Of a stretch of DNA of 13,747 bases, positions 1 to 8,967 are shown piece by piece. The DNA is from Streptomyces sp. NRRL S-337 (GTDB lineage: Bacteria > Actinomycetota > Actinomycetes > Streptomycetales > Streptomycetaceae), in contig NZ_JOIX01000128.1 of the NCBI RefSeq assembly GCF_000720175.1, positions 1-13,747 of the forward strand. Reading direction: 5' to 3'. The first letter of the stretch is position 1. Each line of letters starts with the position of its first letter. The notes beneath the pieces are model-generated. The model searched no databases. It was given only the letters and a program-made list of their open reading frames with translations, and was not told the origin of the DNA. A program made the position numbers and the translations under genes.

Positions 1-20
1 CACCCCACCCACCCCCACCC
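1..20 (-). other. G-quadruplex-forming motif (minus strand)
   Basis: The plus strand has four C-runs (3-6, 8-10, 12-16, 18-20), each separated by a single A. The minus strand therefore reads four G-runs of 3 to 5 bases with single-T loops, which is the classic pattern for a very stable parallel quadruplex. A further pair of C-runs follows at 31-36 and 38-41. It lies about 275 bases beyond the rpsT stop on the strand that rpsT transcripts would copy. Any role in termination or replication pausing is inference. Confidence 0.5.
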
Positions 21-27
21 ACGACAA

Positions 28-62
28 AGGCCCCCCACCCCACGGAATGGGGCGGAAGGCCT
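28..62. terminator. Possible terminator hairpin near left edge
   Basis: Outer arms AGGCC (28-32) and GGCCT (58-62) enclose an inner stem CCCCA (38-42) and TGGGG (48-52) with a 5-base loop. On the minus strand the stem is followed by TTTGTCG, a short T tract. It could end a rightward gene lying left of the window, or catch leftward read-through from rpsT. The internal mismatch makes it a weak candidate. Confidence 0.3.
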
Positions 63-259
63 CGTCTTGGAAAGTTGGGCTCGGTCGGCGGCAGAGGCCG
101 CCGGTGAGCCGGGTGCGCCGCACCCGCGTGGCGAACGCAGGCCGCGTGCGGCGCGGTGGTGCACCGGTCAGGGAGCGGTGAGAGGGGCCGCTGGATCCCT
201 GTCGGCAGGGTCATGCAGTGTGCAGTAGTGCAAGTGCAGAGGCAGCGGAGCTGCGTACT

Positions 260-284
260 GCGGGGTGCGGGTGAAGATCCCCGC
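260..284 (-). terminator. Possible rpsT terminator stem
   Basis: GCGGGG (260-265) pairs perfectly with CCCCGC (279-284) around a 13-base loop. The stem begins 10 bases after the rpsT stop codon on the minus strand. No T-run follows, which is common for terminators in very GC-rich actinobacteria. A second two-part hairpin (222-261) lies immediately beyond and could reinforce termination. Confidence 0.35.
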
Positions 285-294
285 GAAGGTCGGG

Positions 295-561
295 TCAGCC
301 CTTGAGGGTCGCGACCTTCTTCGCCAGCGCCGACTTCTTGTTGGCGGCGGCGTTCTTGTGGATGACACCCTTGCTGACGGCCTTGTCGAGCTTCTTGGCC
401 GCCTCGGCCTGGGCAACGGTGGCCTTCTGCAGGTCGCCGGCCTCGATGGCCTCACGGGTGCGGCGGATCGAGGTCTTCAGAGCGGACTTGACAGCCTTGT
501 TGCGCTGACGAGCCTTCTCGTTGGTCTTGATCCGCTTCATCTGGGACTTGATGTTCGCCAC
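295..561 (-). CDS. rpsT: 30S ribosomal protein S20
   Basis: This small basic protein binds 16S rRNA early in assembly of the 30S subunit. The product is 88 residues, the usual size for bacterial S20. It opens with the typical [18 protein letters not shown] pattern and continues with the alternating Lys/Arg/Ala helices of the family, including the Asn-Lys-Ala motif of the first helix and an Ala/Lys-rich C-terminal helix. The start codon is GTG (559-561 on the complement). It is preceded by AAAAGG (complement of 569-574) with 7 bases between, a good ribosome binding site. The stop is TGA. It stands alone and is divergent from lepA across 261 bases. A promoter can be read upstream at 636-665. 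Identification is by direct family recognition. Confidence 0.97.
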   Translation of the reverse strand: MANIKSQMKRIKTNEKARQRNKAVKSALKTSIRRTREAIEAGDLQKATVAQAEAAKKLDKAVSKGVIHKNAAANKKSALAKKVATLKG

Positions 562-635
562 GAAAGAGCCTTTTCAGGTTCGTTGGAGTTTCGAGTTGCG
601 CCGCGCACGAGAGAGGGCACGAAGCGCAGTGGACC

Positions 636-665
636 AGGCTACCAGCAGGGGCTACGGCCTCCCAA
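636..665 (-). promoter_or_regulatory. Predicted rpsT promoter (vegetative sigma type)
   Basis: Reading the minus strand, TTGGGA (complement of 660-665) and TAGCCT (complement of 636-641) are separated by 18 bases. This fits the TTGnnn / TAnnnT pattern used by the main sigma factor HrdB in streptomycetes. Transcription would begin near 628, giving a leader of about 65 bases before the GTG start. The pattern is seen directly; its activity is inferred. No comparably good promoter for lepA was found in the same intergenic region. Confidence 0.55.
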
Positions 666-822
666 ACCGGCCCGGAGCCCCCGCCCAGATGCCCTGCCTG
701 GAGCTCCGTCCCACACGGGGCACACCCGCCCGAACCGGACCGTGGCCGTCGCTCATGGGACCATGGGGGGAGACGTCACATACCCGAGTCCTGCCTACCC
801 GCGTTCACTGAATGGACCCTGC

Positions 823-2697
823 GTGCCCGCGACCCCTACGAACGTGCCGGAGCCGAGCCGTACCGATCCGGCCCTCCTCCGTAACTTCTGCATCATCGCG
901 CACATCGACCACGGCAAGTCGACGCTCGCCGACCGGATGCTCCAGCTCACCGGTGTTGTCGACCAGCGGCAGATGCGCGCGCAGTACCTCGACCGCATGG
1001 ACATCGAGCGCGAGCGCGGCATCACGATCAAGTCCCAGGCGGTCCGCCTGCCCTGGGCCCCTTCCGAGGGCGAAGAGGGAAGTGGCACGACCCACATCCT
1101 CAACATGATCGACACCCCGGGCCACGTCGACTTCACGTACGAGGTGTCGCGCTCCCTCGCCGCGTGCGAGGGGTGCATCCTCCTGGTCGACGCTGCCCAG
1201 GGCATCGAGGCGCAGACCCTCGCCAACCTCTACCTGGCGATGGAGCACGACCTCACGATCATCCCGGTCCTCAACAAGATCGACCTGCCGGCCGCGCAGC
1301 CCGAGAAGTTCGCCGCCGAGCTGGCCAATCTGGTCGGCTGCGAGCCCGAGGACGTGCTGAAGGTCTCCGCCAAGACCGGCGTCGGCGTGCCGGAGCTGCT
1401 GAACAAGGTCGTCCGCGAGGTGCCGGCCCCGGTCGGCGTCAAGGACGCCCCCGCCCGCGCGATGATCTTCGACTCCGTCTATGACGCCTACCGGGGCGTG
1501 GTGACGTACGTGAAGGTCGTCGACGGCACGCTCAGCAAGCGCGAGCGCATCAAGATGATGTCCACCGGCGCCGCGCACGAGCTGCTGGAGATCGGGACGA
1601 ACTCGCCGGAGATGACGCCGGCCGACGGCCTCTCGGTCGGTGAGGTGGGCTACCTCATCACCGGTGTGAAGGACGTCCGGCAGTCCAAGGTGGGTGACAC
1701 GATCACCCAGCTCAGCAAGGGGGCCCAGGAGCCGCTCGGCGGTTACAAGGACCCCAAGCCGATGGTGTTCTCGGGGCTGTACCCGCTCGACGGTTCGGAC
1801 TACCCCGAGCTGCGCGAGGCCCTCGACAAGCTCCAGCTCAACGACGCGGCGCTGGTCTACGAGCCGGAGACCTCCGCGGCGCTCGGCTTCGGTTTCCGCG
1901 TCGGCTTCCTCGGCCTGCTGCACCTGGAGGTGATCCGGGAGCGGCTGGAGCGCGAGTTCGGGCTGGACCTGATCGCCACCGCGCCCAACGTGGTCTACCG
2001 CGTGGACATGGAGGACGGCACCGAGCAGATCGTCACCAACCCGAGCGAGTTCCCGACCGGCAAGATCGACACGGTGCACGAGCCGGTCGTCCGGGCCACG
2101 ATCCTCGCGCCGAGCGAGTTCATCGGCGCGATCATGGAGCTGTGCCAGACCCGCCGCGGTGCGCTGCTGGGCATGGACTACCTCTCCGAGGACCGCGTCG
2201 AGATCCGCTACACGCTGCCGCTCGCCGAGGTCGTCTTCGACTTCTTCGACCAGCTCAAGTCCAAGACGCGCGGTTACGCCTCGCTGGACTACGAGCCGAC
2301 CGGTGAGCAGACCTCCGACCTGGTCAAGGTCGACATCCTGCTGCACGGTGACAAGGTCGACGCGTTCTCCGCGATCACCCACAAGGACAAGGCCTACGCC
2401 TACGGTGTGCGGCTGGTCGCCAAGCTGCGGGAGCTGATCCCGCGGCAGAACTTCGAGGTGCCGATCCAGGCGGCCATCGGCAGCCGGGTCATCGCCCGTG
2501 AGACGGTCCGCGCCATCCGCAAGGACGTCCTCGCCAAGTGCTACGGCGGTGACATCTCCCGTAAGCGGAAGCTGCTGGAGAAGCAGAAGGAAGGCAAGAA
2601 GCGGATGAAGATGGTCGGCAGCGTGGAGGTCCCGCAGGAGGCCTTCATCGCGGTGCTGTCCTCGGACTCCGACGGCGACTCCAAGGCGAAGAAGTGA
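823..2697 (+). CDS. lepA: Elongation factor 4 (LepA), ribosome-associated GTPase
   Basis: LepA is a translational GTPase that acts on the ribosome and affects initiation or back-translocation. Every G motif is present: AHIDHGKS (residues 26-33), RGITIKSQ (65-72), DTPGH (97-101), NKID (151-154) and SAKTG (182-186). EF-G-like domains follow, then the LepA-specific C-terminal domain with the [20 protein letters not shown] signature close to the end. The reading frame is open back to 265, but homologues begin close to the G1 motif. I therefore chose GTG at 823, which gives 624 residues and an N-terminus reading [20 protein letters not shown]. Only a weak GGA (814-816) precedes it. It is transcribed divergently from rpsT and ends at a strong terminator. 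The start is the only real uncertainty. Confidence 0.96.
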   Translation: MPATPTNVPEPSRTDPALLRNFCIIAHIDHGKSTLADRMLQLTGVVDQRQMRAQYLDRMDIERERGITIKSQAVRLPWAPSEGEEGSGTTHILNMIDTPGHVDFTYEVSRSLAACEGCILLVDAAQGIEAQTLANLYLAMEHDLTIIPVLNKIDLPAAQPEKFAAELANLVGCEPEDVLKVSAKTGVGVPELLNKVVREVPAPVGVKDAPARAMIFDSVYDAYRGVVTYVKVVDGTLSKRERIKMMSTGAAHELLEIGTNSPEMTPADGLSVGEVGYLITGVKDVRQSKVGDTITQLSKGAQEPLGGYKDPKPMVFSGLYPLDGSDYPELREALDKLQLNDAALVYEPETSAALGFGFRVGFLGLLHLEVIRERLEREFGLDLIATAPNVVYRVDMEDGTEQIVTNPSEFPTGKIDTVHEPVVRATILAPSEFIGAIMELCQTRRGALLGMDYLSEDRVEIRYTLPLAEVVFDFFDQLKSKTRGYASLDYEPTGEQTSDLVKVDILLHGDKVDAFSAITHKDKAYAYGVRLVAKLRELIPRQNFEVPIQAAIGSRVIARETVRAIRKDVLAKCYGGDISRKRKLLEKQKEGKKRMKMVGSVEVPQEAFIAVLSSDSDGDSKAKK

Positions 2698-2746
2698 CCG
2701 CCGGGCAGTAGCCGTGGCCGGCGAGCCATGGCCGGCGGAAGAGCAA

Positions 2747-2807
2747 GAAGACGAAGCGGCGAGGGGCGCCGGGGCCGGTACGGGACCCGGCGCCCCTCGC
2801 CGTCTTC
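2747..2807. terminator. Strong terminator after lepA
   Basis: A perfect 13-bp stem pairs 2761-2773 (GAGGGGCGCCGGG) with 2786-2798 around a 12-base loop. It extends by 2 bp (2759-2760 with 2799-2800). After a 5-base bulge, another 7 bp follow (GAAGACG 2747-2753 with CGTCTTC 2801-2807). The A-rich left flank and T-containing right flank would allow function in both directions. It begins 50 bases after the lepA stop. Confidence 0.8.
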
Positions 2808-2966
2808 CCGGCCGCGGGCCCCTTCACCAGTCGGGGGCCCTCTTCGGGATGAATGCGGAGCGTGGCGTTCCGCGAGGGTGCCGGCCGGGGGTGCCGGGTG
2901 TGGTCTGGTGGGGCTGATCGGCGCGGCTCGCTATCGGTCGATGCGCGTGCTACGTACACCTATCGC

Positions 2967-2988
2967 ACTGGTCACATCGCGAACCAGT
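2967..2988. repeat. Inverted repeat upstream of acyl-CoA ligase promoter
   Basis: ACTGGT (2967-2972) and ACCAGT (2983-2988) form a perfect 6-bp inverted repeat with a 10-base spacer. It lies about 15 bases upstream of the predicted -35 element, a typical position for an activator or second operator site. The size also allows chance occurrence. Confidence 0.3.
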
Positions 2989-3001
2989 CGGTCGTAGCCC
3001 C

Positions 3002-3030
3002 TTACGCGTCGGCGCAACGCGCTCTAGTCT
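3002..3030 (+). promoter_or_regulatory. Predicted promoter of acyl-CoA ligase gene
   Basis: TTACGC (3002-3007) and TAGTCT (3025-3030) are 17 bases apart. The -10 fits TAnnnT well, while the -35 is poor. Transcription would start near 3037, giving a leader of about 54 bases that contains the palindrome at 3045-3062. A weak -35 together with a nearby operator suggests that a regulator controls this promoter. Confidence 0.4.
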
Positions 3031-3044
3031 GATCTCTGCTCAAA

Positions 3045-3062
3045 GGTTACTCGCGAGTCACC
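3045..3062. promoter_or_regulatory. 18-bp palindromic operator before acyl-CoA ligase
   Basis: The site GGTTACTCGCGAGTCACC reads the same on the other strand at 16 of 18 positions, with a perfect 10-bp core ACTCGCGAGT. It lies just downstream of the predicted transcription start and 28 bases before the GTG start codon. A bound protein there would block transcription. The size and symmetry suit a dimeric TetR-type repressor, a class that often controls fatty-acid activation genes using acyl-CoA as the signal. The regulator's identity is unknown, and no regulator gene is in this window. Confidence 0.6.
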
Positions 3063-3090
3063 AGCAATGAAGCGGGCCCCGGAGGACGCC

Positions 3091-4980
<1,890 letters not shown>

Positions 4981-4982
4981 CC

Positions 4983-5021
4983 GCCCGCCGCACCGTCCTC
5001 CGGTGAGCGTGCGGGGCGGGC
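4983..5021 (+). terminator. Terminator hairpin after acyl-CoA ligase
   Basis: GCCCGCCGCAC (4983-4993) pairs with 5009-5021 (GTGCGG, a 2-base GG bulge, then CGGGC), giving 11 pairs around a 15-base loop. It starts 2 bases after the ligase stop codon. There is no T-run. The position supports a terminator separating this gene from the signalling gene downstream. Confidence 0.5.
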
Positions 5022-5078
5022 CGCCGGGCCTGCCCCGCACCGCCACTGCCGCGCGCCGCGGGCGCCCCGTCGCCCGTT

Positions 5079-5114
5079 CGGCCAACTCCTCCGGCGCGTC
5101 AGCCGAATTGGCCG
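5079..5114. repeat. Inverted repeat upstream of SpoIIE-type phosphatase
   Basis: CGGCCAA (5079-5085) and TTGGCCG (5108-5114) are perfect 7-bp inverted arms, with 22 bases between, about 105 bases before the next start codon. It could be a regulator site or an mRNA stem. No convincing promoter hexamers were recognised between 5022 and 5219. Confidence 0.25.
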
Positions 5115-5219
5115 CTCCGACCGCCGACTTCCGTGACTCACTGCTTATGGCTGCGCTCTTTCTGTCACTCTGTCGGTGGCGCATCCGGCGCTGCAGCGGA
5201 GCTGTTCGGGAGTTGCTCA

Positions 5220-7598
5220 ATGAGGACGACAACTTCGTCTCCACGGGACGTCACGGCGACGCGCGCGACGACGGCCGGCCCCGGGCTCCCCGCCGCCCGC
5301 ACCCGGCGGGCCGGTCTGCCCGGGGACCCGCAGGCCGCGGCCGCCGCTCGGCGGTTCGTCCGGTCCGCCTTCGCCGAGTGGGCGGACCGGCGGCTGCCCG
5401 GCACCGAGCGGTTCACCGACCGGCTCACTGACGAAGCGGTTCTGCTGGTGAGCGAGTTGGTGACGAACGCGGTGGTGCACGCGGGCACCACCATCGAGCT
5501 GTGCTGCCGGCTGGACCCCGCCGCGGAACCGGAACCGGGCGCCGGGCCGGACCCGGACGACGCCCCCGCGCCCGCCGTCGTCGTCGAGGTCTCCGACCGC
5601 CACCCCACCCAGCCGATCCGCGCCCGTGACGAGACCGCCCGGAACGAGAGCGGCGGCCACGGCCTCCAGCTGATCAGCGCGGTCGCCGAATCCTGGGGCA
5701 TCACCTACCGCCGCGACCTGAAGACCGTGTGGTTCCGGCTCCCGCTGCCGGCCCCGGAGGCCACCGCCCGCCCGCTGCCGGAGACCTCGTACGACCAGGC
5801 GCCGTACGAAGGGGCGCGGTACGAGGGGGCCCGCCATGAGGAGGCGCGGCTTGAGGGGGCGGTCCATGAGGGGGCGCCGTACGGCCCTCCGGACGCGCAC
5901 GCCTCCGACGATCCCGCGGGCCCGTACGACGCCGCCGACCCGGCCGCTTACGACGACGCCGCGGCCGCGTACGCCGACGAGGTGCTCCAGTGCGGGCTGC
6001 GGGCCGCCGAACTCCTCGCCCCGGCGCCCCGCCGCGCCGACCGCCCGGAACTCGACGCCGACCGGGTCGACAACGGCGCGCTGTCCTTCCTCGCCGAGGC
6101 CTCCGACCTGCTCTCCGGCCAGCTCGACGCCGATCAGGTCGCCGCGCTCGCCGCCCAGCTGATCGTGCCGCGGCTCGCCGACTGGTGCGCGGTGTGGCTC
6201 CACGACGGCGACGGCGGCGCCCCCGGCCGGGGCATCGCGACCGGCGGCGACGAACAGCGGCTGGCCCGCGTCTGGCACAGCTCCGAGAGCCGCATCGACA
6301 CCCTGCGCGCCGCTCTGGAGAAGCAGGCGCCGGACTTCTGGGGCGACGTCCCGCCGGGCGCCGCACCCGCCGCCGTCCCCTGGCCCTGGCCGCACGACCC
6401 GGACGGCGAGGACCAGGACCACGACCACCCGGATGGCGACCACCTGGACCACGACCACCTCGACGCCGGGCACCCGGGCGGCGATCCGCTGGGCGGGCAC
6501 GGCCTGCCGGAGCTGCCGGGTCAGGCTCCGCCGAACGTGCCGGGGCACGTCCTGCCGGCCTCCGCACTCCCGGGCGGTGACCGCCCCGACGGCGACGAGC
6601 CGGGCGGTGCCGCGCTCGCCTGCCCCCTGGTCGCCGGCGGCCGCCGGCTCGGCACGCTGCTGCTCGGCCGCGGCGGTCTGCCGCGCTTCCCCGACGAGGT
6701 CGTCGGGCTGATCGAGGACCTGGGCCGCCGGGTCGCCCGCGCGGTGGCCACCGCCCGCGCGTACAGCCGCCAGGAGCGCATCAGCCAGGTCCTGCAGCGC
6801 CGGCTGCTGCCCCGGGGCCGGGCGCAGGTGCCCGGCGTGGCGTCCGCGGTGGTCTACGAGCCGCGCGAGGGCGCCTGGGCGGGCGGCGACTTCTGGGACC
6901 TCTTCGACGCCGGCGACGGCCGCTGGTGCTTCGCGCTCGGCGACGTCTGCGGCAGCGGCCCGGAGGCGGCCGCGGTGACCGGCCTGGCCCGGCCGGTGCT
7001 GCGGCTGCTGGCCCGGGACGGCTTCGGCGTCGCCGAGGTCCTCGACCGGCTCAACAAGACCATGGCCCGGGAGGCCGCGGACTCGGTCGCGGCGGTCGCC
7101 GCGGCGGTCGCGGCGGCCGGCGCCGGGGCCGAGGCCCCCGTGGAGATCCGCGAGGAGGGCGAACAGGCCCGCTTCCTCTCCCTGCTCTACGGCGAGATCG
7201 TCCCGTACCCGGGCGGGGCCGGCGGCGCCCGGTGCACCCTCGCCAGCGCCGGTCACCCGCTGCCGCTGGTGCTGGGCACGGACGGCGCGGTCCGCACGGT
7301 CGCGGCACCGCAGATGCTGCTGGGGGTGGTCGAGGACGCGGCGTACGTGAGCGAATCGTTCGACCTGCGTCCGGGGGAGACGCTGCTGTGCGTCACCGAC
7401 GGGGTCACCGAGCGGCGCTCGGGCCGCCGGCTGTTCGACGACGAGGACGGCCTGGCCACCGCCCTCGCCGCCGGTGCCGGACTGGGCGCCACCGCCCTCG
7501 CCGAGCACATCCGCACCACCGTGCACGCCTTCGCCCCGAACCCGCCCGACGACGACCTGGCCCTGCTCGTCCTCCAGGCGGCGGGCGGCCCGGCTTGA
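5220..7598 (+). CDS. ATP-binding SpoIIE-family protein phosphatase with GAF-like domain
   Basis: This is probably a cytoplasmic signalling protein that acts on anti-sigma-factor antagonists, with kinase-like and phosphatase modules in one 792-residue chain. An RsbW-like HATPase domain (about 40-170) shows the N box ELVTN (79-83), Asp126 and GGHGL (145-149). An acidic linker follows with six pentapeptide repeats (191-220). A GAF-like sensor domain (about 285-520) is interrupted by a His/Asp-rich insert. The PP2C/SpoIIE domain (about 523-790) keeps its metal-binding motifs: GGDFWD (555-560), GDVCGSG (574-580), VTDG with Asp727, and DDDL (777-780). A low-complexity Ala/Val stretch (about 621-650) interrupts it. 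ATG at 5220 has GGGAG (5208-5212) 7 bases upstream. The frame stays open to 5133, so a longer start is possible. Its partner sigma system is not encoded nearby. Confidence 0.9.
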   Translation: MRTTTSSPRDVTATRATTAGPGLPAARTRRAGLPGDPQAAAAARRFVRSAFAEWADRRLPGTERFTDRLTDEAVLLVSELVTNAVVHAGTTIELCCRLDPAAEPEPGAGPDPDDAPAPAVVVEVSDRHPTQPIRARDETARNESGGHGLQLISAVAESWGITYRRDLKTVWFRLPLPAPEATARPLPETSYDQAPYEGARYEGARHEEARLEGAVHEGAPYGPPDAHASDDPAGPYDAADPAAYDDAAAAYADEVLQCGLRAAELLAPAPRRADRPELDADRVDNGALSFLAEASDLLSGQLDADQVAALAAQLIVPRLADWCAVWLHDGDGGAPGRGIATGGDEQRLARVWHSSESRIDTLRAALEKQAPDFWGDVPPGAAPAAVPWPWPHDPDGEDQDHDHPDGDHLDHDHLDAGHPGGDPLGGHGLPELPGQAPPNVPGHVLPASALPGGDRPDGDEPGGAALACPLVAGGRRLGTLLLGRGGLPRFPDEVVGLIEDLGRRVARAVATARAYSRQERISQVLQRRLLPRGRAQVPGVASAVVYEPREGAWAGGDFWDLFDAGDGRWCFALGDVCGSGPEAAAVTGLARPVLRLLARDGFGVAEVLDRLNKTMAREAADSVAAVAAAVAAAGAGAEAPVEIREEGEQARFLSLLYGEIVPYPGGAGGARCTLASAGHPLPLVLGTDGAVRTVAAPQMLLGVVEDAAYVSESFDLRPGETLLCVTDGVTERRSGRRLFDDEDGLATALAAGAGLGATALAEHIRTTVHAFAPNPPDDDLALLVLQAAGGPA
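5790..5879 (+). repeat. Six tandem 15-bp / pentapeptide repeats in SpoIIE linker
   Basis: Codons 191-220 spell YDQAP, YEGAR, YEGAR, HEEAR, LEGAV and HEGAP, then a further Tyr. The consensus is aromatic or His, then Glu-Gly-Ala plus one variable residue. At DNA level each unit is 15 bases resembling TACGAGGGGGCCCGC. The copies have diverged while keeping frame, so this is a repeat that varies by whole codons within a disordered linker between the ATPase and GAF-like domains. Copy number may vary between strains. Confidence 0.8.
6393..6503 (+). other. His/Asp-rich insertion segment in SpoIIE-type protein
   Basis: Residues about 392-428 are dominated by Asp, His and Gly, with HDH, DHLDHDH and GHPGGD patterns. 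Histidines fall at 392, 401, 403, 408, 411, 413 and 418. It interrupts the GAF-like domain, whose last strands resume near residue 465 (ALACPLVAGGRRLG). Such clusters can bind zinc, nickel or copper, but a simple disordered loop is equally possible. The composition is seen directly; metal binding is inference. Confidence 0.6.
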
Positions 7599-7674
7599 GG
7601 CACCACCGGGCCGCACGGGCTTCCCGCCGTCCGCGCGAACCGGGTTGTCGGTGCGATGACGGACAATGGTTCCC

Positions 7675-8907
7675 ATGCCTTCCGCACTGCCTGATGGTGA
7701 GCCGATGCCCGACGACGGGGCGCTGCCCGGTCATGCGCTGGCGGCGGCGGCCGGCCGGCCCCTCGGCTTCTATCTGCACGTGCCGTACTGCGCCACCCGC
7801 TGCGGCTACTGCGACTTCAACACCTACACCGCGAGCGAGCTGCGCGGCTCCGGCGGGGCACTGGCCTCCCGTGACAACTACGCCGACACCGTCGTGGAGG
7901 AGATCCGGCTGGCCCGCAAGGTGCTGGGCGACGACCCCCGCCCGGTCGAGACGGTCTTCGTCGGCGGCGGCACCCCGACCCTCCTCCCGGCCGCCGACCT
8001 GGGCCGGATGCTCGCCGCCGTCCGGGAGGAATTCGGCCTGGCACCCGGCGCAGAGATCACCACCGAGGCCAACCCCGACTCCGTCGACCCGCGCTACCTC
8101 TCCGAGCTGCGCGCGGCCGGCTACAACCGCGTCTCCTTCGGCATGCAGAGCGCCCGGCAGCACGTCCTGAAGATCCTCGACCGTACGCACACCCCCGGCC
8201 GCCCCGAGGCCTGCGTCGGCGAGGCCCGCGCCGCCGGTTTCGAGCACGTCAACCTCGACCTGATCTACGGCACCCCCGGCGAGTCCGACGACGACTGGCG
8301 GGCCTCCCTGGACGCCGCGCTCGGCGCCGGCCCCGACCACATCTCCGCCTACGCCCTGATCGTCGAGGAGGGCACCCAGCTGGCCCGCCGGATCCGCCGC
8401 GGCGAGGTCCCGATGACCGACGACGACGTGCACGCCGACCGCTACCTCATCGCCGAGGAGCGGCTCACCGCGGCCGGCTTCTCCTGGTACGAGGTCTCCA
8501 ACTGGGCCACCACCGAAGCCGCCCGCTGCCGCCACAACGAGCTGTACTGGACCGGCGCCGACTGGTGGGGCGCCGGCCCCGGGGCGCACAGCCACGTCGG
8601 CGGCGTCCGCTGGTGGAACGTGAAGCACCCCGGCGCGTACGCCCAGGCCCTGGGCGAGGGCCGCTCCCCGGGCGCGGGCCGCGAGATCCTCGCCGCCGAG
8701 GACCGCCGGGTGGAACGCATCCTGCTGGAACTCCGCCTCGCGGACGGCTGCCCCCTGGACCTCCTCGCCCCGGCGGGCACCCGGGCGGCCGAGCGGGCAC
8801 TGGCCGACGGGCTGCTGGAGTCCGGCCCGTACGAGGACGGGCGGGCCGTCCTGACACTCCGGGGGCGGCTGCTGGCTGACGCGGTGGTGCGGGATCTGGT
8901 GGACTGA
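7675..8907 (+). CDS. hemW: HemW, radical-SAM haem chaperone (coproporphyrinogen oxidase-like)
   Basis: HemW is a relative of the oxygen-independent coproporphyrinogen III oxidase HemN and is now regarded as a haem-trafficking protein. The radical-SAM cluster motif CATRCGYC gives Cys39, Cys43 and Cys46 and is followed by Asp-Phe. HemN has a fourth cysteine there, so this supports HemW rather than a true oxidase. The SAM-binding GGGTP segment follows (VETVFVGGGTPTLLP), then TTEANPDS and RVSFGMQS, all typical. The length is 410 residues. I chose ATG at 7675; ATG at 7666 (three residues longer) is in the same frame. Neither has a clear binding site. GACAAT (7662-7667), 7 bases before 7675, hints at leaderless transcription. 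The gene lies 76 bases after the phosphatase gene. Confidence 0.9.
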   Translation: MPSALPDGEPMPDDGALPGHALAAAAGRPLGFYLHVPYCATRCGYCDFNTYTASELRGSGGALASRDNYADTVVEEIRLARKVLGDDPRPVETVFVGGGTPTLLPAADLGRMLAAVREEFGLAPGAEITTEANPDSVDPRYLSELRAAGYNRVSFGMQSARQHVLKILDRTHTPGRPEACVGEARAAGFEHVNLDLIYGTPGESDDDWRASLDAALGAGPDHISAYALIVEEGTQLARRIRRGEVPMTDDDVHADRYLIAEERLTAAGFSWYEVSNWATTEAARCRHNELYWTGADWWGAGPGAHSHVGGVRWWNVKHPGAYAQALGEGRSPGAGREILAAEDRRVERILLELRLADGCPLDLLAPAGTRAAERALADGLLESGPYEDGRAVLTLRGRLLADAVVRDLVD

Positions 8908-8967
8908 ATCTCGAACGAGTGAACCGATGTGAAGGGCCTGCGGGCGACGGATACGGAGGCCACGGAG

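Larger units (their letters stand above)
1..294. other. Non-coding region downstream of rpsT
   Basis: No reading frame here resembles a known protein. The stretch holds a run of C-blocks (1-20), a hairpin with arms 28-32/58-62 around an inner stem 38-42/48-52, and a perfect 7-bp stem-loop (CGGGTGC at 110-116, GCACCCG at 120-126, 3-base loop). It also has a two-part hairpin (222-227 with 256-261, enclosing 242-246 with 250-254) and the stem just behind rpsT. This is what the space between two transcription units looks like. The gene to the left lies outside the window. Confidence 0.6.
2698..3090. other. lepA-acyl-CoA ligase intergenic region
   Basis: No gene is supported in this 393-base gap. 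It contains the lepA terminator (2747-2807) and a second hairpin with 7-bp arms (2816-2822 and 2834-2840). An inverted repeat follows at 2967-2988, then the predicted promoter and palindromic operator of the acyl-CoA ligase gene. A 9-base direct repeat (TGGCCGGCG at 2715-2723 and 2729-2737) sits just after the lepA stop and is probably incidental. The length and the number of symmetrical sites suggest that the downstream gene is regulated. Confidence 0.6.

Noticed and set aside
110..126. Possible small RNA or tRNA-like element around the 7-bp stem-loop
   Set aside because: The single stem is perfect, but no cloverleaf, promoter or conserved RNA pattern could be recognised.
265..822. In-frame extension of lepA by 186 codons
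   Set aside because: It runs antisense through rpsT and across the rpsT promoter, has no LepA homology, and the known LepA N-terminus begins near 823. The openness reflects high GC content.
805..2382. Long minus-strand frame opposite lepA
   Set aside because: Its composition (Asp/Arg/Val/Leu-rich with no domain) is that of a shadow of the real gene, a common effect at this GC content.
3067..3090. ATG at 3067 as start of the acyl-CoA ligase
   Set aside because: No ribosome binding site precedes it, while GTG at 3091 has GGAGG 5 bases upstream.
5790..5879. CRISPR-like array
   Set aside because: The units are 15 bases without spacers, lie within a coding frame and vary by codon, so this is a protein repeat.
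8929..8967. GTG at 8929 as start of the Uma2 gene
   Set aside because: The extra 13 residues are not family-like, and ATG at 8968 has GGAGG at good spacing.
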